From assembly GCF_030997045.1 (NCBI RefSeq), contig NZ_CP116899.1:2801501-2865500 (forward strand): a stretch of 64,000 bases of DNA, read 5' to 3'. A program made the position numbers and the translations under genes. Of the stretch, positions 42,198 to 50,305 are shown piece by piece. Numbering within the stretch: the stretch's first letter is position 1; every line of letters begins with the position of its first letter. Under the pieces are notes generated by a model. It was not told the origin of the DNA and did no database searches. It worked only from the letters and a program-made list of their open reading frames with translations. The DNA comes from Microbulbifer sp. TB1203 (lineage in GTDB: Bacteria > Pseudomonadota > Gammaproteobacteria > Pseudomonadales > Cellvibrionaceae).

Positions 42198-42461
42198 GTG
42201 TTCTTGGCTCTTTAGCTTAGATACAAGCAGAAGAGCCAGCTTCTCATATTTTGGTGCTCCTCCTATCTGCGGAGCCAATATTGTAAAGACTGCCAATCCG
42301 AAGGCGGATACGGCTAACATCTCTGGACCAATTTCTCCCAAGAAAAATAGGGCGATCAGGAGCAATGAAACAAAGATAGCGATGATCCTCATGACCACCG
42401 CTTGCTTTACACTCCTTTCTGCCTTCTTGATTAGCTGAATCTCTTTATCCGAAAAATTCAC
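42192..42461 (-). CDS. Small membrane protein (89 aa), first ORF of the cassette-like island
   Basis: GTG start with GAGG 8 bases before it. N-terminal 20 residues are charged and helical (DKEIQLIKKAERSVKQAV), followed by two membrane helices (MRIIAIFVSLLLIALFFL and MLAVSAFGLAVFTILAP). Basic C-terminus. AT-rich. Preceded by a GTTATG-type core at about 42489-42495. No family recognised. Confidence 0.55.
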   Translation of the reverse strand: MNFSDKEIQLIKKAERSVKQAVVMRIIAIFVSLLLIALFFLGEIGPEMLAVSAFGLAVFTILAPQIGGAPKYEKLALLLVSKLKSQEHT

Positions 42462-42770
42462 TTTATTTCCTCAGAAGTTAGACCGCACATAACAGTTAAT
42501 TCAAAAGACGCTCCCTTATATCTACATGCCCACCATCTAATTAAGCACCATAGTCCCAAATAAAGATATTCCATTTAAAATCAGCCAGTTACAAGATCAT
42601 TCAGAGCTACCACACCAGAAATAGATAGCAGCTGCTCTATATCTCCCCCGCAGTCACAGCTATTGATCATATCGACATCCCCCTATAAATCAAACACCTG
42701 CGCAATCTTCCGTGTAGATAGAAGCAGCCGCTGCTGATCCTGGTCGAATTTAGCTCCGTCCAAAAAACAA
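42462..42770. other. Right flank of the cassette-like island, no gene
   Basis: About 310 AT-rich bases. No ORF over 20 codons with a ribosome site on either strand. On the - strand CTGTTATGTGCGGTCTAAC precedes the first ORF and may be the right core of a further, decayed recombination site. Confidence 0.4.
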
Positions 42771-42794
42771 AAACCCCGCACTGAGGCGGGGTTT
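42771..42794 (-). terminator. Rho-independent terminator of the M28 peptidase gene
   Basis: Stem AAACCCCGC / GCGGGGTTT with loop ACTGAG, followed on the - strand by TTGTTTTTTGG. It ends the peptidase transcript 55 bases after its stop. Confidence 0.85.
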
Positions 42795-42848
42795 CCGGGT
42801 GGCTGGCAGTACTCTGGGTTCGACAGCCAGTTATTCCTGTGATCGGTC

Positions 42849-44255
42849 TTAATTTTCAGTCGGCACCCGCCCCAGATCCTCTTCCATTTCCGCAGCCAGG
42901 AAGGACATTACCACCCAGGCAGCCACATTCTGCTTCAGGTTATTCGGGTCCACCTTGTCCAGGGTATCGTTGGGTGTGTGGTGGTAGTCGAAGTAGTCGG
43001 TGCCGTCCTGGTAGAGGCCGAAGGCGGGTACGCCCTGGGCGACGAAGACGCTGCTGTCGGGACCGCCGCTGGACTGGTTGTTGCCGCGCTCTATGCCCAG
43101 GGGGGCGAGCAGTTGCATCATCTGGTCGGCGATATCGAACTTGTTCTCCGGCAGGCGGGTGTCGAAGCGCCAGATTTTGCCGGCGCCGAAGTCGGATTCG
43201 GAGACGGCAATGATGTTGTCCAGTTCGCCGCGGTGGGCATCCACATATTGCTTGGCGCCCACCAGGCCGATTTCCTCGGCTCCAAATAAAACTACGCGCA
43301 GGGTGCGGCGCGGGCGTTGGGGCAACTCGGCGATCAGGCGCGCGGTTTCCATTACGATGGCCACGCCGGCGCCGTCGTCCAGGGCGCCGGTGCCTTCGTC
43401 CCAGGAGTCCAGGTGGGCGCCGATAATCATCGCCTCTTCTGGTTTTTCGCGACCGGTGATTTCGCCGATCACGTTAAAGGAAGGGCCGTCGGCGAGGCGT
43501 TCGTTGTGCACGTCCAGTTTGACTTCCACCGGTTTGCCGCGCTCGAGCATGGCTTCCAGCAGGTTGGCGTCCGGGGCGGAGAGGGCCAGGGCCGGCACCG
43601 GGTTTTCAACGCCGTCGATGGACATCATGCCGGTGTGGGCGAAGCGGTCGGAGTCGGTGCCCACGGAGCGCAGCAGCAGTGCGGCCGCGCCTTTTTCCGC
43701 AGCGGCGCGCATGCCCCTACTGCGGCCCTGTACTGCGGGACCGTAACCCTCGCCGGTGCGGGCACGCTCCATGCGCTTGTTGATAAAGGCGATCTTGCCT
43801 TTCACCTTCTTGGCCGGCGCCTTGAGCAGGGCCTCCACATCGGAGAACTCGACGATTTCCGCGGTGAAGCCGCCTTCCGGGGTGGGCGCGCTGTAACCGA
43901 GGGAGGTGACCACCAGCGGTTGCGGGAAAGGCGCGACCACTTCGGCGTGGGCGTGGCCGCGGTGCCAGCGCTGCACGTCGATCTGTTCGGTGTAGACGCG
44001 ATCGAAGCCGAGCTTCTTCATTTTGTCCTGGGCCCAGGCCACCGCGCGGCGGTCGCCCTCGGTGCCGGCGCGGCGTGGGCCCACCTCGACGGTGAGGGAT
44101 TCGACGATGCTGTAGGCATCGGAGGATTCCAGTGCGCGGTCGCGCAGCACTTCCGCCACGGAGAGGTCCTCCTGGGAAAGTGGCTTGGCCTGGGCGGCGG
44201 TAACCGCCAGGGTCGCGATCAGTCCCCCGGTAAGGGTGAGCAGTGGTTTGAACAT
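42849..44255 (-). CDS. M28-family aminopeptidase, exported
   Basis: 468 residues. Signal peptide ending at about 23 (LATLAVTAAQA). A PA-type inserted domain sits around 130-240. The catalytic domain has zinc ligands in IIGAHLDSWDEGTGALDDGAG, EEIGLVGAKQY, SESDFGAG and YFDYHHTPNDTLD with the last His. It removes N-terminal residues from peptides outside the cytoplasm. Single gene with its own terminator. Confidence 0.9.
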   Translation of the reverse strand: MFKPLLTLTGGLIATLAVTAAQAKPLSQEDLSVAEVLRDRALESSDAYSIVESLTVEVGPRRAGTEGDRRAVAWAQDKMKKLGFDRVYTEQIDVQRWHRGHAHAEVVAPFPQPLVVTSLGYSAPTPEGGFTAEIVEFSDVEALLKAPAKKVKGKIAFINKRMERARTGEGYGPAVQGRSRGMRAAAEKGAAALLLRSVGTDSDRFAHTGMMSIDGVENPVPALALSAPDANLLEAMLERGKPVEVKLDVHNERLADGPSFNVIGEITGREKPEEAMIIGAHLDSWDEGTGALDDGAGVAIVMETARLIAELPQRPRRTLRVVLFGAEEIGLVGAKQYVDAHRGELDNIIAVSESDFGAGKIWRFDTRLPENKFDIADQMMQLLAPLGIERGNNQSSGGPDSSVFVAQGVPAFGLYQDGTDYFDYHHTPNDTLDKVDPNNLKQNVAAWVVMSFLAAEMEEDLGRVPTEN

Positions 44256-44344
44256 GGTTTTAACCTCAATAGGCTCGTTGGATTATTTGTCGGATGGACG
44301 GCACTTAGTTGGACCCCGAGCTGGCCCTGCCCAGGGGGGTACTC

Positions 44345-44420
44345 TGTAGAGACTTGCTTGCAGGTGAATATTCCCGGTGCCTTGTCGCAACCTCAATTCG
44401 CCTGCAAGCAGGCTCCCACA
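44345..44420. repeat. Palindromic intergenic repeat, family D
   Basis: TGTAGAGACTTGCTTGCAGG and TTCGCCTGCAAGCAGGCTCC around a short spacer (ATATTCCCGGTGCCTTGTCG). Confidence 0.75.
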
Positions 44421-44464
44421 GGGGACTCCGCTTAACTTAGGGAGACCCCTGAATAAGACCATCC

Positions 44465-44535
44465 CGTCACTCCGGCGAAGGCCGGAGTCCAGAGAAATCA
44501 CTGTGCTCTGGATTCCGGCCTTCGCCGGAATGACG
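44465..44535. repeat. Palindromic intergenic repeat, family B, perfect long arms
   Basis: CGTCACTCCGGCGAAGGCCGG and CCGGCCTTCGCCGGAATGACG in inverted orientation around AGAGAAATCACTGTGCTC. Arms are about 30 bases long with few mismatches. Confidence 0.8.
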
Positions 44536-44556
44536 ATATTCAAAAGTTCCTTAGTG

Positions 44557-44910
44557 CTATTCCTTGTCGGACTGTTTTTCTATTCCGATTGCCAGCAACC
44601 GGTGCCGCACCTCCCGCAGGCGGTTGATGCCCGCCTCGGTAAACAGGTAGGGCGAACCGCCGGTGTATTCCTTTTCCTCTATCGCCAGGCAATCGCTGCG
44701 CAGCTTCTCCAGCTCGGGGTCGTGGCGCATCGGGTAGCCGGTGAGTACCCGCCACTCGCTGTCGTCCGCCTGGCCGGCGATCACGTCCTCCAGCCCCTTG
44801 AGGAACTGCTCGCGGTCCATGCGGAAGCGCGGCGTGCGCATATGCATAAAAGCCCAGATGATCAGGGCGAAAATGCCGAAGGAGAGCAACAGGGTAACGA
44901 ATACTTCCAT
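44557..44910 (-). CDS. Small membrane-anchored protein (117 aa)
   Basis: One N-terminal helix (VTLLLSFGIFALIIWAFM), then about 90 cytoplasmic residues with a helix rich in charged residues and WRVLTGYPMRHDPELEKLRS. Starts 3 bases after the TSUP permease stop, so it is probably translated with it. Function unknown. Confidence 0.65.
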   Translation of the reverse strand: MEVFVTLLLSFGIFALIIWAFMHMRTPRFRMDREQFLKGLEDVIAGQADDSEWRVLTGYPMRHDPELEKLRSDCLAIEEKEYTGGSPYLFTEAGINRLREVRHRLLAIGIEKQSDKE

Positions 44911-44913
44911 CGT

Positions 44914-45681
44914 TCACTCCTCCAGTAGCAACCTGATCGCCACTGCAATGGTGGCCAGAACTATGACCGGTCTCACCAGGCTGGCACCGCGGGCGATCAC
45001 CAGGTTGGAACCCAGGCGCGCGCCGACAATCTGCGCCGCCGACATACAGATGGCCAGCCACAGCAGCAGATGCCCCCCCGCCATAAAGATAAACATCGAG
45101 GTGGCGTTGGTGGCCAGCACCAGCGGCTTGGTGTGCGCCGTTGCCCTGCGCATGTTGTAACCCAGCAAAGCGGCAAAAGCCAGCGCATAGATGGAACCCA
45201 TGCCCGGCCCGAAAAAGCCGCCGTAAAAGCCAATGCCGCCGCCGATCAGCAGGTTGAACTGGCCGTTACTTAGGCGGGCTTTGCTATCTATGTCAGATAT
45301 ACGTGGCGAAAAGGCAAAATACAACGCGATTGCGATCAACAGCACCGGCAGCAGGATGCGCAGTTGCTCACCACCCAGCTGGGTTACCGTCCAGGTACCC
45401 AGCGCCGATCCGCAAATTGCCGCCAGCAGCCCCGGCCACAATGGCCGCAGGTCCAGGTGGCCCTTCTGGAAAAAGTTGAATGCGGAGGAGAGGGTGCCGA
45501 ATACGCTCTGGAATTTATTGGTGCCGAGGGCATCCAGTGGCGGTATCCCGGCCCACAGCAGGGCCGGCAGGGTGATCATGCCGCCGGCACCGGCGATGGA
45601 ACTGATAAAGCCCGCGGCAAAGGCCACTGAGGTCAGGATCAGGTAGGTGATTAATGGGAGGTCGCCGGTAAATTCCGCCAC
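44914..45681 (-). CDS. TSUP (TauE/SafE) family permease
   Basis: 255 residues with 7-8 membrane helices. The family motif GAGGMITLPALLWAGIPPLDALGTNKFQS is in the first half and a repeat-like GIGFYGGFFGPGMGSIYALAFAALLG is in the second. TSUP proteins move sulfite, sulfonates or other organic anions. Upstream gene is the acyltransferase (17-base gap), so the order is acyltransferase, TSUP, small protein. Confidence 0.85.
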   Translation of the reverse strand: MAEFTGDLPLITYLILTSVAFAAGFISSIAGAGGMITLPALLWAGIPPLDALGTNKFQSVFGTLSSAFNFFQKGHLDLRPLWPGLLAAICGSALGTWTVTQLGGEQLRILLPVLLIAIALYFAFSPRISDIDSKARLSNGQFNLLIGGGIGFYGGFFGPGMGSIYALAFAALLGYNMRRATAHTKPLVLATNATSMFIFMAGGHLLLWLAICMSAAQIVGARLGSNLVIARGASLVRPVIVLATIAVAIRLLLEE

Positions 45682-45698
45682 TTTGTTCCCGGGAGGAT

Positions 45699-46307
45699 TT
45701 ATTCGTCCTCGATAAAGTCTGTCTGGTTTTCCGGGTTACGGCCCCGGTACTTGCTGAAGCGGCGCTGTATCTCGCGCATATCCTGTTCCAGGTTGCCGGT
45801 GGGCTGGTAGAGGGAATCCACGCAGACACGCTTGCGGGGAAAGTCCCAGGCAATCAGCAGAATCGGCACCTGCGCCGCATAGGCGATTCGCAGGAAACCG
45901 TTTTTCCACTTATCGACCTTCTTGCGCGTGCCCTCGGGAGCGATCGCCACCCACATCTTTTCGTTTTGCCGGAAGGAAGTCGCCATCTGCTGGGCCAGGC
46001 CGCCGGGGGTCCGGCGGTCGGTGGGCAGGCCGCCCAGCCATATAAACAGGCGCTTGAATGGCCAGAAAAAGGCTTCCTTTTTCATCATAAAGGAAATCTT
46101 GGCCTTGAGCGCCATAATGAACGGCATAGCTATCACAAAGTCCCAATTGGAGGTGTGCGGAGCCAGGGCCACCATGACTTTTTTCTCCGGCGGGAATTCA
46201 CCCTCCAGGCGCCAGCCCAGGGCCTTTACGATCAGCAGGCCAATGGCTTGGGTAAACCAGTTGCCGATTCGCGGAATTTCTTCGGGTAGATTCTTTGGAA
46301 TACTCAC
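45699..46307 (-). CDS. PlsC-like 1-acylglycerol-3-phosphate acyltransferase family protein
   Basis: 202 residues from GTG 46307, selected for an AGAAGGA 8 bases upstream; the frame runs back to 46415 without a ribosome site and through a repeat. A helix near the N-terminus leads to APHTSNWDFVIAMPFI (HX4D variant) and APEGTRKKVDKWKNGFLRIA with the EGT block. It may acylate lysophospholipids or ornithine-type lipids. Confidence 0.8.
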   Translation of the reverse strand: MSIPKNLPEEIPRIGNWFTQAIGLLIVKALGWRLEGEFPPEKKVMVALAPHTSNWDFVIAMPFIMALKAKISFMMKKEAFFWPFKRLFIWLGGLPTDRRTPGGLAQQMATSFRQNEKMWVAIAPEGTRKKVDKWKNGFLRIAYAAQVPILLIAWDFPRKRVCVDSLYQPTGNLEQDMREIQRRFSKYRGRNPENQTDFIEDE

Positions 46308-46360
46308 GTCAATCCTTCTCTCAATCTTACTGCCCGTTCGATCACTTAGACATTCAGCGG

Positions 46361-46428
46361 TGTGGAGCTTACTCGCAAGCGAAGGATTGCGGAGCTCTAT
46401 TCCATTCGCTTGCAAGCAAGCTCCTACT
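46361..46428. repeat. Palindromic intergenic repeat, family D
   Basis: TGTGGAGCTTACTCGCAAGC and GCTTGCAAGCAAGCTCCTAC around GAAGGATTGCGGAGC. Confidence 0.75.
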
Positions 46429-46475
46429 GCGGGCCTGCGGCCCGCTTGCGGAGCTGGAGCTCCGCGGTCCCGGCT
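46429..46475. repeat. Palindromic repeat, family C, abutting the prfC stop codon
   Basis: GCGGGCCTGCGGCCCGC, then TTGCGGAGCTGGAGCTCCGC, then GGTCCCGGCTA. The last two bases belong to the TAG stop of prfC on the - strand. Confidence 0.8.
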
Positions 46476-48057
46476 AGTGCTCCCGGGTGGCGTAGAAGCG
46501 GATTTCCGGGTAGCGCTCCTCCGCCAGTTGCAAATTCACCCGCGTGGGCGCCAGGTAGGTCAGGTGGCCGGCGCCGTCCAGCGCCAGGTTGGTGCTGGCC
46601 TTGCGTTTGAACGCATCCAGTTCTTTCGCACTCTCGCTGTCCACCCAGCGCGCGGTGCTAACGTTCACATTTTCGTAAATGGCTTCCACCTTGTATTCGT
46701 CTTTCAGGCGGTAGGCCACCACTTCAAACTGCAACACCCCCACGGCGCCGACGATAATGTCGTTGTTGTCCAGCGGAAAGAACACCTGGGTGGAGCCCTC
46801 TTCGGATAGCTGCTGCAACCCTTTCTGCAGCTGCTTCAGTTTCAGCGGGTCTTTCAGGCGGATGCGGCGGAAGAGTTCCGGGGCGAAGTTTGGGATGCCG
46901 GTGAACTTGAGCTGCTCGCCCTCGGTAAAGGTATCGCCGATCTGGATGGTGCCGTGGTTGTGCAGGCCGATGATGTCGCCGGCGATGGCCTCCTCCACAT
47001 GGGTGCGGTCGCCGGCCATGAAGGTCACCGCATCGGCGATCTTCACGTCCTTGCCCAGGCGCACGTGCTTCATCTTCATACCGCGGCTGTAGGTGCCGGA
47101 GCAGACGCGCATAAAGGCGATGCGGTCGCGGTGCTTGGGGTCCATATTCGCCTGGATCTTGAATACGAAGCCGGAGAATTTTTTCTCGTCCGGCTGCACC
47201 ACTCGCTCGTTGGTGGCGCGCGGTTGCGGACCCGGCGCCCACTCCACAAAACCGTCGAGCATTTCGCGCACGCCGAAATTGCCCAGCGCGGTGCCGAAAA
47301 ACACGGGGGTCAACTTGCCGGCCAGGTAGGCCTCCAGGTCGAACTGGTGGGTGGCGCCGCGCACCAATTCGATCTCCTCGCGGATATCGTCGGCGTACTC
47401 GCCCAGCAGCGCGTCCGCCTCGGCGGAATCCAGCCCCTCGATGCGGATATCCTCCGGGATGGTATGGCCCTGGCCCTGTTTGTAGACGTGGATGGTGTCG
47501 GTGTAGAGATTGTAGACACCGCGGAAATACTTGCCGGAACCCAGCGGCCAGTTGATCGGCGCGGCCTGGATATTCAGCACCTCCTCGATCTCGTCCATCA
47601 CCTCGATGGGGTCGCGGATATCCCGGTCCAGCTTGTTGATAAACGACAGGATTGGCGTGGTGCGCAGGCGGCAGACGTTCATCAGCTTGACCGTGCGGTC
47701 CTCCACACCCTTGGCGCCATCGATCACCATCAGCGCCGAGTCCACCGCGGTGAGCACCCGGTAGGTATCCTCGGAGAAGTCCTCGTGGCCGGGGGTGTCC
47801 AGCAGATTGACCGTGCGCCCCGCGTAGGGGAACTGCATTACCGAGGAGGTCACCGAGATACCCCGCTCCTGCTCCATGGCCATCCAGTCGGAGCGCGCGT
47901 GGGGCCCCTTCTTGCCCTTGACCGAGCCGGCCAGCTGGATGGCATTGCCAAACAGCAACAGCTTTTCGGTCACTGTGGTCTTACCGGCGTCCGGGTGGGA
48001 AATAATCGCGAAGGTGCGACGGCCGGCGATACCCGCCAGGCTGGAACTCTGGGCCAT
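46474..48057 (-). CDS. prfC: Peptide chain release factor 3
   Basis: 527 residues, the standard length. GTPase motifs: ISHPDAGKTTVTEKLL (P-loop), EQERGISVTSSVMQF (switch), DTPGHEDFSEDTYR and NKLDRD. The C-terminal domain III follows. It frees RF1/RF2 from the ribosome after hydrolysis. The gene is divergent from the aminopeptidase P gene. Confidence 0.95.
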   Translation of the reverse strand: MAQSSSLAGIAGRRTFAIISHPDAGKTTVTEKLLLFGNAIQLAGSVKGKKGPHARSDWMAMEQERGISVTSSVMQFPYAGRTVNLLDTPGHEDFSEDTYRVLTAVDSALMVIDGAKGVEDRTVKLMNVCRLRTTPILSFINKLDRDIRDPIEVMDEIEEVLNIQAAPINWPLGSGKYFRGVYNLYTDTIHVYKQGQGHTIPEDIRIEGLDSAEADALLGEYADDIREEIELVRGATHQFDLEAYLAGKLTPVFFGTALGNFGVREMLDGFVEWAPGPQPRATNERVVQPDEKKFSGFVFKIQANMDPKHRDRIAFMRVCSGTYSRGMKMKHVRLGKDVKIADAVTFMAGDRTHVEEAIAGDIIGLHNHGTIQIGDTFTEGEQLKFTGIPNFAPELFRRIRLKDPLKLKQLQKGLQQLSEEGSTQVFFPLDNNDIIVGAVGVLQFEVVAYRLKDEYKVEAIYENVNVSTARWVDSESAKELDAFKRKASTNLALDGAGHLTYLAPTRVNLQLAEERYPEIRFYATREH

Positions 48058-48095
48058 AATCTCGGTGCTTGAACAGCTTGGAAAACAAGGCGCGC

Positions 48096-48101
48096 ATTAT
48101 A
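48096..48101 (-). promoter_or_regulatory. Possible -10 box for prfC
   Basis: TATAAT on the - strand, 39 bases before the prfC start. The -35 region at the right distance is poor, so only moderately supported. Confidence 0.35.
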
Positions 48102-48193
48102 CACGTCGGCAAGCCGCACAGGGGGCTGATAGACTGCAGCTTTTGGAATCGAAATCCAATCAACGAACGTGCTGCGAAGCCCCTGATGCCGGG

Positions 48194-48276
48194 GGCTTTT
48201 TGCGGGACCTTCTGCGGCCATGGATGGCCGCGGAGAGCGTACAGGGATGTATTCACAGCGTGTCCCGTAAAAAGCC
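48194..48276. repeat. Long inverted-repeat element, family E
   Basis: Arms GGCTTTTTGCGGGAC and GTCCCGTAAAAAGCC (one mismatch) with GGCCATGGATGGCCGC and AGCGTACAGGGATGTATTCA between. Related elements with the core CATGGATGG ... TACAGGGA are known to me as dispersed intergenic repeats in several gammaproteobacteria. Confidence 0.65.
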
Positions 48277-48319
48277 ACCGGTAGCAGGGGCGCCACCAGA
48301 TTTAGAAGAGAGAAGAACT

Positions 48320-50104
48320 ATGAGCCGGGAGCGATTGCAGGCACTGCGGGAAGAGCTGGCGCGACAGGGAGTACAGGCCTTCCTGGTGCCCCGCGGCGAC
48401 GAGTACCAGAACGAATATGTGCCCGCCTCCGACGAGCGCCTGGCCTGGCTCACCGACTTTACCGGCTCCGCCGGCATGGCCGTGGTGAGTATGGAACACG
48501 CGGCGCTGTTCGTGGACGGCCGCTATACCCTGCAGGCCCAGCAGCAGATCGGCGACCAGCCCATCGACCAGGAGGACCTGAACCAGGACGCCATCGCCGA
48601 CTGGTTGTGCGATCAGTTGAAGACCGGCGAGGCCCTGGGCTACGACCCGCGCCTGCACACCGAGCCGGGCCTGGCACTGCTGCACAAGCGCCTGGGCGAG
48701 CGGGATATCGCACTGCGCCCCCTGGACGACAACCCCATCGACGCCGTGTGGAGCGACCGGCCCGCGGCGCCCTGCGGGCCGGCGCGCCCCCATCCCTATA
48801 CGTTTACCGGCGAACACTCCGCAGACAAGCGCCGGCGTATCGCCGCGCTGCTGGCGGACAAGCGCGCCGACGCTCTGTGGCTGCCCAACCCGGAGGTGTG
48901 CGCCTGGCTGTTCAATATCCGCGGCAACGACGTGCCCCATTTGCCGGTGGCCCTGGCCAGCGCCCTGCTCTACCGCGACGGCAGTGCCACCCTCTACCTG
49001 GCGACGGAAGCCGTGGGCGACGCGCTGATCGAACACCTGGACAACGAAGTGAGTATTGTCAGCGACAAGCGCGAACTGTTCGCCGCCGCCCGGCGCCATC
49101 ATGTAGCGAAAGTCTGGGTGGACCCGCTGATCACCAACTGCTGGACGCTGCAGCAATTGCGCGCACTGGATATCGAACTACTGCAGGAGCGCGATCCCAT
49201 CATCGCCGCCAAGGCGTGCAAGAACCCGGTGGAACTGGCGGGCACCCGCGCCGCCCACGAGCGCGACGGCGCCGCCCTGTGTGAATTTCTCGCGGAGCTG
49301 CCCGGCGCCGTGGCCGCCGGCACTGCCGATAACCGCTTTGGCGAACTGGAGGCGGTGCAATTGCTGCGGGCCAAGCGCGAACAGCGCGAGGGCTTCAGCG
49401 ACGACAGCTTCGACACCATCTCCGGCTACGGCCCCAACGGCGCCGTGGTGCACTACCGGGTGAGCCGCGAGTCCAGCCTGCCGATAAAGCCCGAGGGCAT
49501 CTACCTGGTGGACTCCGGAGCCCAGTACCCGGACGGCACCACCGATGTCACCCGCACCGTGGCCCTGGGGAGTTTTCCGCACCTGGCCAAAGAGCATTTC
49601 ACCCGCGTACTCAAGGGCCATATCGCCATCGCCACCCTGCGCTTTCCCATCGGCACCTGCGGCGAACAGATAGACGCCTTCGCGCGCCGGGCGCTGTGGG
49701 ACCAGGGACTCGACTACGCCCACGGCACCGGCCATGGGGTTGGCAGTTTCCTGAGTGTGCATGAGGGGCCGCAGCGGATCGGCAAGGCGGGCACCGGCGT
49801 GCCCCTGCAGGCGGGCATGATCGTTTCCAACGAACCGGGGTTCTACCTCACCGGGCAGTACGGCATTCGCATCGAAAATCTGGTGTTCGTGAAGGAATCC
49901 GCGGAACATCACGGCTTCCTTGAGTTCGAGGAGCTGACACTGGCGCCGATCGACCGGGCGCTGATCGAGGTGAAGCTGTTGAGTGAACAGGAGAGGAAAT
50001 GGCTGGACGATTACCACCGGAGGGTGCGCGAGACGTTGATGCCGTTGGTAAATGAAAACACCCAGCGCTGGCTGGAGGCCGTCACCGAGCCACTGGCCGT
50101 GTAG
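48320..50104 (+). CDS. M24-family aminopeptidase P (long, XPNPEP1-like form)
   Basis: 594 residues from ATG 48320; upstream in-frame sequence runs through repeat and the prfC gene. There are two creatinase-N-type domains (ARQGVQAFLVPRGDEYQNEY first), then the pita-bread domain with metal ligands: YLVDSGAQYPDGTTDVTRT, GHGVGSFLSVHEGPQ, NEPGFY and IRIENLVF. It cleaves the N-terminal residue before proline. The stop TAG is contributed by a palindromic repeat (see 50101). Confidence 0.92.
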   Translation: MSRERLQALREELARQGVQAFLVPRGDEYQNEYVPASDERLAWLTDFTGSAGMAVVSMEHAALFVDGRYTLQAQQQIGDQPIDQEDLNQDAIADWLCDQLKTGEALGYDPRLHTEPGLALLHKRLGERDIALRPLDDNPIDAVWSDRPAAPCGPARPHPYTFTGEHSADKRRRIAALLADKRADALWLPNPEVCAWLFNIRGNDVPHLPVALASALLYRDGSATLYLATEAVGDALIEHLDNEVSIVSDKRELFAAARRHHVAKVWVDPLITNCWTLQQLRALDIELLQERDPIIAAKACKNPVELAGTRAAHERDGAALCEFLAELPGAVAAGTADNRFGELEAVQLLRAKREQREGFSDDSFDTISGYGPNGAVVHYRVSRESSLPIKPEGIYLVDSGAQYPDGTTDVTRTVALGSFPHLAKEHFTRVLKGHIAIATLRFPIGTCGEQIDAFARRALWDQGLDYAHGTGHGVGSFLSVHEGPQRIGKAGTGVPLQAGMIVSNEPGFYLTGQYGIRIENLVFVKESAEHHGFLEFEELTLAPIDRALIEVKLLSEQERKWLDDYHRRVRETLMPLVNENTQRWLEAVTEPLAV

Positions 50105-50214
50105 GAGCGGCCTCCCGGGAGCGCCGAGCTCCAGCTCGGCTTGCGGGCCGCGAGGCCCGCCGCTGACTCGCTACTTCGTAGTGGCTCAGATCGCGGCCAT
50201 GGGCCGCTCCTACA
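50101..50214. repeat. Nested palindromic repeat: family C inside family A
   Basis: Outer arms GTAGGAGCGGCC and GGGCCGCTCCTAC; inside lies CCCGGGAGCGCCGAGCTCC ... GCGGGCCGCGAGGCCCGC, the inverse of family C. The first TAG of the element is the stop of the aminopeptidase gene. Confidence 0.8.
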
Positions 50215-50223
50215 ACGCGCTTT

Positions 50224-50290
50224 CGTCATTGCGGCGCAATCCGGAAATCCTGTGCCACTAAACTGGATACCGGCCTGCGCCGGTATGACG
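50224..50290. repeat. Palindromic intergenic repeat, family B
   Basis: CGTCATTGCGGCGCAATCCGG and CCGGCCTGCGCCGGTATGACG, just downstream of the MATE gene (- strand). Confidence 0.7.
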
Positions 50291-50305
50291 AGTCAATGAG
50301 ACACA

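Larger units (their letters stand above)
44256..44556. other. Intergenic region packed with repeats
   Basis: 301 bases holding one family D and one family B palindrome and little else. No ORF or RNA gene seen. The M28 peptidase promoter must lie within its left part. Confidence 0.5.

Noticed and set aside
42580..42669. Small ORF at the right edge of the cassette-like island
   Set aside because: On careful reading the frame closes after 10 codons.
46954..48072. Long + strand frame opposite prfC
   Set aside because: Antisense to a clearly conserved GTPase; sequence is a Val/His/Gln-rich shadow.
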